A DNA stretch of 64,000 bases from Paenibacillus artemisiicola. GTDB lineage: Bacteria; Bacillota; Bacilli; Paenibacillales; Paenibacillaceae. Below, in pieces: positions 59,742 through 64,000 of this stretch; position 1 is the stretch's first letter; each line of letters starts with the position of its first letter. The stretch lies in the NCBI RefSeq assembly GCF_017652985.1, contig NZ_JAGGDJ010000011.1, forward strand, positions 1 through 64,000. Reading direction: 5' to 3'. Below the pieces are notes generated by a model. It was given only the letters and a program-made list of their open reading frames with translations, did not search any database and was not told the DNA's origin. The translations under genes and the position numbers were made by a program.

Positions 59742-60236
59742 CTACGGCCGCCGCGCGGGCACGACCCGCACGGCGGCGCCCTTGCCGCTCGTTTGGATGC
59801 CGGTTTCGCGGCTGCCGCGGCCCTTCAGATCGGCCAGCAGCCGCTCCAGCAGCGCCTTGGCCTGCTGGCTCTCCTTGCCCTGCGCGCGCACCGTGAGGTC
59901 GACGGCCAAGCCGCCGTCCAGCAGCTTCTCCAGCTGCCGCAGCTTCGTCTCGTAGTCGTGTTCCTCGATATGCGGCGTGAGCCGGATCTCCTTCGCCTTC
60001 AGCGGGCCGTCCTTGCGCTTCTCCGCCTGCTTGCGCGCGTTCATGTCCTGCTTCGCCGCGCCCCGGCCGATCAAGCGGCACGGCGGCGGACTGCTCATGA
60101 GCGATTCGCAGACGAGATCGACCTTATGCTTCTTGGCCAGCGCCAGCGCCTCGTCCCGCGTCATAACGCCGAGGTCCTCGCCGTCCAGACCGGTCAGCCG
60201 CACTTCGGACGCCTTGATCTGTTCGTTCGCGATCAT
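59742..60236 (-). CDS. Divergent translation initiation factor IF-3-like protein
   Basis: The 164-residue protein has both IF-3 halves. The N-terminal domain shows VRLTGLDGEDLGVMTRDEAL and the proline-rich PPPCRL stretch; the C-terminal domain shows LKAKEIRLTPHIEEHDYETK, including the EEHD motif. The CTD segment usually reading RFRGRE is VRAQGKE, and the C-terminus carries an extra basic tail. It is not in an infC-rpmI-rplT setting, so it is a paralog rather than the housekeeping factor. The ATG at 60236 overlaps the epimerase stop (ATGA). No function beyond ribosome or rRNA binding can be inferred. Confidence 0.85.
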   Translation of the reverse strand: MIANEQIKASEVRLTGLDGEDLGVMTRDEALALAKKHKVDLVCESLMSSPPPCRLIGRGAAKQDMNARKQAEKRKDGPLKAKEIRLTPHIEEHDYETKLRQLEKLLDGGLAVDLTVRAQGKESQQAKALLERLLADLKGRGSRETGIQTSGKGAAVRVVPARRP

Positions 60237-61120
60237 GACGCGCTTGCCTCCTTCGCGAGCCGCTCGATGAGCTGCGGCAGCCAGCCGTCCAGCTCGCGAA
60301 ACGCGAAGCCTTCGGCCCGCGCCTTGGCCGTATCCATGACCCACGGCGCCGGAATGCCGAACGGCGACATGTCCGCCTCCTCCGCTTCGGGCGCGACGAT
60401 CGCGCGCTTGCCGGTCGCCGCCTCGATCAGCCGCACGATCGCGCCGGGCGAGATCTCCCCGTTCGAGCACGCGTTATACGGCCCCTCGGCGCCCGTGCGG
60501 CCGAGCCAATCGAGAAATTCCGCCGCTTCGTCGGCGAGAATGAACGACATCGGAACGTCCGGCGCCGGAATGCCGATCGGCTGCCCCTTCAGCACGTGCT
60601 CGACGTGAAAATGCAGCCGGCGCGTGTAGTCCTCGGTGCCGAGCACGATCGGAAAGCGCGCCGCGGCCGTCGGAAACGGCGCCTTTTGCAGCAGCACCGC
60701 CTCGACCAGCCGCTTGCCCTCGCCGTAGTCGATGTCGGCCGGGTACGCCTCGGGCAGCTCGCGCCCGCTCGCGTCGTACATCGCTTCCGTCTTGGCCGGT
60801 CCGCCGAACGGATAGACGCTGAGCGACGAGGTGACGACGTACTTGCCGATGCGCCCCGCGAACAGCTCCGCGGCTTCCTCCGCCTCCTGCGGCAGATAGC
60901 AGATGTTGTCGTACGCGACGTCGTACGCCGCGTCCCCCAGCGCCTCGCGCAGGGCCGCCGCGTCCTTGCGGTCCGCCTGGCGATGCCGCACGCGGTCTCC
61001 GAACGGATTCGGCAGGCCGCCCCTTGTCACGATCGTCACGTCGTCCCCGGCCGCGATCAGCCGTTCGACCAGCTTCCGGCCGAAGAACCGCGTCCCGCCT
61101 AACACCAGCACCTTTCGCAT
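60233..61120 (-). CDS. NAD-dependent epimerase/dehydratase-family protein
   Basis: The 295-residue protein begins with the Rossmann motif VLVLGGTRFFGRKLVERLI and has SSLSVYPFG and DYGEGKRLVEA, where the Tyr-x-x-x-Lys pattern is YGEGK. It resembles the extended-SDR group that acts on nucleotide sugars or ribonucleoproteins; the substrate is unknown. The ATG at 61120 has GGAG 10 bases upstream; the in-frame GTG at 61129 lies too near that site. It is followed by the IF-3-like gene with a 4-base overlap, an unusual coupling. Confidence 0.88.
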   Translation of the reverse strand: MRKVLVLGGTRFFGRKLVERLIAAGDDVTIVTRGGLPNPFGDRVRHRQADRKDAAALREALGDAAYDVAYDNICYLPQEAEEAAELFAGRIGKYVVTSSLSVYPFGGPAKTEAMYDASGRELPEAYPADIDYGEGKRLVEAVLLQKAPFPTAAARFPIVLGTEDYTRRLHFHVEHVLKGQPIGIPAPDVPMSFILADEAAEFLDWLGRTGAEGPYNACSNGEISPGAIVRLIEAATGKRAIVAPEAEEADMSPFGIPAPWVMDTAKARAEGFAFRELDGWLPQLIERLAKEASAS

Positions 61121-61510
61121 GCGTTCCACTCTCCTTCGTTCGATGTGTGCACTTTATCTTGCCATATTCGGCGGACGGACGCAAAGTCCGTCCGCGGCCG
61201 GCGGAACGCGGATTCGCCGCCGCCCCGAAGCTAGCAAGATAGACGCGCACGCCGCCGCGCCGATTAAACTTCCGTCAATCCCGCGGTCCGCGAACCGGAA
61301 ATAAAACGGTTACAAATTCTGTTATATCAGCTTGCATCCGGTATGTCGACCTTCAATTTCCTAATCCGGCGCGCATGGCGGACGCTCCGGCGACTTCGGC
61401 AAGCCTCCGGCGACTGCGGGCAAGCCGCTTAAGGCTGCGCCGGCGGGGCTTGCCCGCCGCCTGCCTGTTCGCGCGGCTCTCCCGCGCGGCGCCGTGCCGC
61501 GCGGCGGGAC
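61121..61510. other. Gene-free region between the epimerase and the AraR-like regulator
   Basis: This 390-base stretch is very GC-rich in its right half, with several overlapping inverted repeats but no clear terminator with a T-run. Frames on both strands are shadows of the flanking genes or lack a start context. No small gene was seen. Confidence 0.5.
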
Positions 61511-62686
61511 TCAGGCGTCCCGCCGGCGCGGCTTCATCGGCGCCGTCGATTGGCCGACGACGAGCGCGGCGTCCAGCAGCGTCTTGCGGGGCAGCGGCTC
61601 GCCGTCCCGCAGCTTCAGCACGTGCTCGAACGCCAGCGTGCCCATGCCGTGCTGGTCCTGCTTCAGATGCGTGAGCGGGAAGGCGCCGTTGATCTCGGGG
61701 CTGTCGAAGCACAGGATCGAAAGCTCGTCCGGCACGGACAGCCCGAGTTCCCGCGCCGCGCGGAACGCCAGCTGCGCGATGTTGTACTCCGTCGCGAACA
61801 TCGCCGTGATCTCCGGGTGCCGCTCCAGATGGTCCTTGATCTTCGCGATATCCCGCCGCCGGTTGTCCTCCGCGTTCGCCTGCGGCAGCGAGGAGGCGAT
61901 GTCCTCGATCCACAGCGCGCGGTCGACCTTGATGCCCTTCTCCGCGTGCGCCTGGATGAAGCCCTCGATCCGTTCCTCGATGGCGGTCGTATCCGCCGGC
62001 GGCGGCGTCAGGAACGCGATCGACGCATGCCCGAGCCCGAACAGGTAATGCGTCCCTTCCTTGGCCGCCTTGACGTTGTCCGTGCTGATGGAGGCGGCCG
62101 CCACGCCCTTCAAATGCCGGTCGACGAGGACGAGCGGAAACTTCGCGATGACGAGCTTCAGAATTTCCGCGTTGAAATACTCCCCCTGCGCCGGAAACAC
62201 GATCAGCCCGTCCACGCCGAGCGCGAGCAGCCCCCGGATGGCTTCCTCCTCGTAAGCGGGAACGCCGAACGAGCGCCTAAGCACGAGATAGGCGCCGTGC
62301 AGGCGCGAAGCCTCCTCCATGCCGTAGATGAGCGCCGTGCCGTAGCTGTCCGCGAAATCGGTGATCACGAGCCCGATCAGCAGCTTGCCGTCCGCGCGTG
62401 CCGGACGGCGGGCGACGACCCGCTGTCCGGCAGGGCCCTTGGCCGGCTCTTTCGCCGCGGCCGGGTCCGCGACGAAGGAGCCGCGGCCGGGCTGGCGGAC
62501 GATGTAGCCCGCGGCCGCCAGCAGCTCCAGCGCCTTCTTGCTCGTGATGCGGCTGACGCCGTGCGCGTCGCCGAGCTCCTTCTCCGAGGGGACGCGGTCC
62601 CCTACGTCGTATTGGCGCGCGATGATCGCGTCGCGCAGCGTTTCGAAAATGCGTTCGTACATCGGCTTCGAAGCGGATTCGCTCAT
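61511..62686 (-). CDS. GntR-LacI hybrid regulator, AraR-like
   Basis: The 391-residue protein has an N-terminal GntR-type winged helix-turn-helix (VPSEKELGDAHGVSRITSKKAL). A LacI/GalR-type sugar-binding domain (about 100-385) follows, with ITDFADSYGTALIYG, LVDRHLKGVAAASISTDN and FCFDSPEINGAF-like landmarks. AraR of B. subtilis has the same architecture and represses arabinose genes. Here the effector is likely a sugar but cannot be assigned. GGAGG lies about 10 bases before the ATG at 62686. It is not adjacent to an obvious target. Confidence 0.9.
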   Translation of the reverse strand: MSESASKPMYERIFETLRDAIIARQYDVGDRVPSEKELGDAHGVSRITSKKALELLAAAGYIVRQPGRGSFVADPAAAKEPAKGPAGQRVVARRPARADGKLLIGLVITDFADSYGTALIYGMEEASRLHGAYLVLRRSFGVPAYEEEAIRGLLALGVDGLIVFPAQGEYFNAEILKLVIAKFPLVLVDRHLKGVAAASISTDNVKAAKEGTHYLFGLGHASIAFLTPPPADTTAIEERIEGFIQAHAEKGIKVDRALWIEDIASSLPQANAEDNRRRDIAKIKDHLERHPEITAMFATEYNIAQLAFRAARELGLSVPDELSILCFDSPEINGAFPLTHLKQDQHGMGTLAFEHVLKLRDGEPLPRKTLLDAALVVGQSTAPMKPRRRDA

Positions 62687-62913
62687 TCTCGGTTGACCTC
62701 CAGGCGCGACAGGCGCCGGAGCCGGCTCCCGCCTCTCCGTTCGTCGCTATTCTTATATCAATATATGCTTTCGCATGCCATTTGCCAAGCCGCATGGCCC
62801 GGAACCGCCCTCGCCGCGCGCCGCGCAAAACAAAAGAAGCGGCCGCCCGGCTGCTTCTCCTCGTGGGTGGGGATTCGATTCGCGTTCGTACGGGCCAAGC
62901 GTGCCCTGCGGGA

Positions 62914-63360
62914 CTATCGGACGTTGCCGGTAAACGCGGACAGCTGCCGCGTCGTGTCGGCGTCCGCCGGATCGGCGCTCAGCTTGACGAACAAAGCCCG
63001 GAGCGTCGGCGCGTTCTGCGTGACGGCCTGCCGGTTGACGGGATTGAGCAGAATTTTGCCGAAACGGTCCAGCGCGACGTCGAGCACGTCGTTGCGCGAC
63101 TCGAAGCTCGTCTGGCCGGCCAAGGCCGCGGCGGCGGACACGGACGCCACGCACGCGTTGAAGTTGGACTCGTCCTCGTCGAAGTCCGTGCCGAGGCTCG
63201 AGGCCGCCAGGCTGAGCTGCGTTCTGAACGCCTCGTCGACGCGCTGCTGAAGCGCGCTCAGGTTGTTTTGGGCCCGGTGCTGCTGCACGGCCCGGTTCGC
63301 CAGCAGCGCGGCCAGTATCAAAATCGCGACGGAGAAGACGACGTTGCGGCGGGTTGGCAT
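62914..63360 (-). CDS. Hypothetical membrane-anchored protein
   Basis: The 148-residue protein has one N-terminal transmembrane helix (VVFSVAILILAALLANRAV) and an extracytoplasmic, mostly helical part. Landmarks are ALQQRVDEAFRTQLSLAAS and FGKILLNPVNRQAV. I do not recognise the family. The GAGGAG site lies 14 bases before the ATG at 63360, so a TTG at 63366, eight bases from the site, is an alternative start. The gene lies alone between the AraR-like regulator and the GNAT gene. Confidence 0.7.
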   Translation of the reverse strand: MPTRRNVVFSVAILILAALLANRAVQQHRAQNNLSALQQRVDEAFRTQLSLAASSLGTDFDEDESNFNACVASVSAAAALAGQTSFESRNDVLDVALDRFGKILLNPVNRQAVTQNAPTLRALFVKLSADPADADTTRQLSAFTGNVR

Positions 63361-63516
63361 GATCAATGCGGCTGCTCCTCTCGGTCCGGGATGTCGTTGA
63401 CCGCCCTCATCGGGACGGCGGCGCCGGCGGGCGGGCAAGGCGGCTGCGCGGCGAAGGTGCCTGCCTTCGTCCTCATTAGCCCTTTTTGCCCCTCATTGCC
63501 CTCCTTCGGCGCCTCT

Positions 63517-64000
63517 TTAATCGTAATCCAGCTCCTTGACGAAATAAAGCACCAGCTCGTCGTCGACCGGCACCGTCTGCCCCGGGCGCACTTCCTCGTC
63601 CCGGTACATGACGCCGTGCCCGTCCGGAATGTACCCCCGGCGGCAATAGATGCGCTGGGCGGCGCCGTAGTCCTTATACAGCCCCACGCCGATCCCGATT
63701 TGATTGTGGTGCCGGTTCACGATCGTCTCGAATTCGTCGATGAGCCGGTTGGCGACGCCGTGCCTGCGGAAGGCCGGGAACACGTGCAGGTCGTTGATCT
63801 CGGGGATATGCCGCTCGCGGAAATGCGGGTAGTCCGAAGCGTACTTCAAATGCGCGCAGCCCCCGGCGCGCCCGTCGGCGAACGCCAGCAGCGTCACCCG
63901 GGTCCCCGCCTGGTTCTCCGCCAGGCACCGGTCGAAATAGCCGTCCGGCCGCCCGATGCGCTGTTCCTCGAACGCCGCCTGCCACTGCGCCTTCAGCGCT
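63517..64000 (-). CDS. GNAT-family N-acetyltransferase (partial, N-terminus off window)
   Basis: The visible 160 residues show the GNAT core: VTLLAFADGRAGGCAHLKYAS, then LHVFPAFRRHGVANRLIDEFE with the acetyl-CoA-binding RRHGVA loop, and QIGIGVGLYKDYGAAQRIYCRRGY. The frame is open to the right edge, so the true start lies beyond the window. The substrate is unknown. The last 25 residues (VDDELVLYFVKEL) form the final beta-strand. Confidence 0.88.
   Translation of the reverse strand, partial: ALKAQWQAAFEEQRIGRPDGYFDRCLAENQAGTRVTLLAFADGRAGGCAHLKYASDYPHFRERHIPEINDLHVFPAFRRHGVANRLIDEFETIVNRHHNQIGIGVGLYKDYGAAQRIYCRRGYIPDGHGVMYRDEEVRPGQTVPVDDELVLYFVKELDYD

Overview
This is 64 kb of a high-GC, spore-forming Gram-positive chromosome, most likely a Paenibacillaceae member (Cohnella or a high-GC Paenibacillus). 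The evidence is an alpha/beta-type small acid-soluble spore protein, a SleL/YaaH-type spore lysin, an S-layer-homology protein, LplABC-type sugar transporters paired with large AraC regulators, a B. subtilis yvfRSTU-like operon, GGAGG-type ribosome sites and GC-rich hairpin terminators. No rRNA, tRNA, prophage, insertion sequence or CRISPR array was seen.

Layout. 1-6.3 kb: a YesN-type response regulator cut by the left edge, an RNA methylase, and an ArsR-type regulator divergent from an intracellular GH51 arabinofuranosidase. 6.3-12 kb: an OmpR/kinase pair, a spore protein, CorA and an SLH/transglutaminase protein. 12-14 kb: an AraC regulator with a short-chain dehydrogenase. 14-18 kb: an ABC exporter with its own two-component system (yvfRSTU-like). 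18-20.8 kb: a strong promoter driving what looks like an unannotated structured RNA, an EamA permease, a PadR regulator and a membrane protein. 20.9-24.8 kb: a molybdopterin oxidoreductase with FdhD and a DUF2294 protein. 24.8-32.6 kb: a GH29 fucosidase with a CUT1 sugar ABC transporter and its AraC sensor-regulator. 33-39 kb: glutathione peroxidase and secreted beta-propeller/RCC1 proteins. 39-43 kb: two sugar isomerases, a Gfo/Idh/MocA dehydrogenase and a divergent AraC regulator. 43-50 kb: a guanylate-kinase-like protein, a secreted helical protein behind an attenuator-like leader, a spore lysin, PspC and PspA, and MerR with a dehydrogenase. 50-54.4 kb: an unfamiliar cluster with a WYL regulator and two tandem paralogs. 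54.4-59.7 kb: a second CUT1 transporter with a PLP enzyme under a GntR regulator. 59.7-64 kb: an IF-3 paralog coupled to an epimerase, an AraR-like regulator, and a GNAT enzyme cut by the right edge.

Themes. Much of the window handles plant or glycan sugars: arabinofuranosidase, fucosidase, two ABC importers, isomerases and an AraR-like regulator. Catabolite-repression (cre)-like sites sit at three promoters. The intergenic DNA is unusually rich in repeats: five tandem terminator-like hairpins, a 46-bp array, a 26-bp array and a dispersed element. The best candidates for something undescribed are the RNA at 17985-18285, the WYL-controlled pair of inactive-looking C39/BtrH-like paralogs, the attenuator at 43842-43915, the IF-3 paralog and the hairpin array at 32981-33286. 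All gene functions are read from protein sequence by eye; no database search was run.
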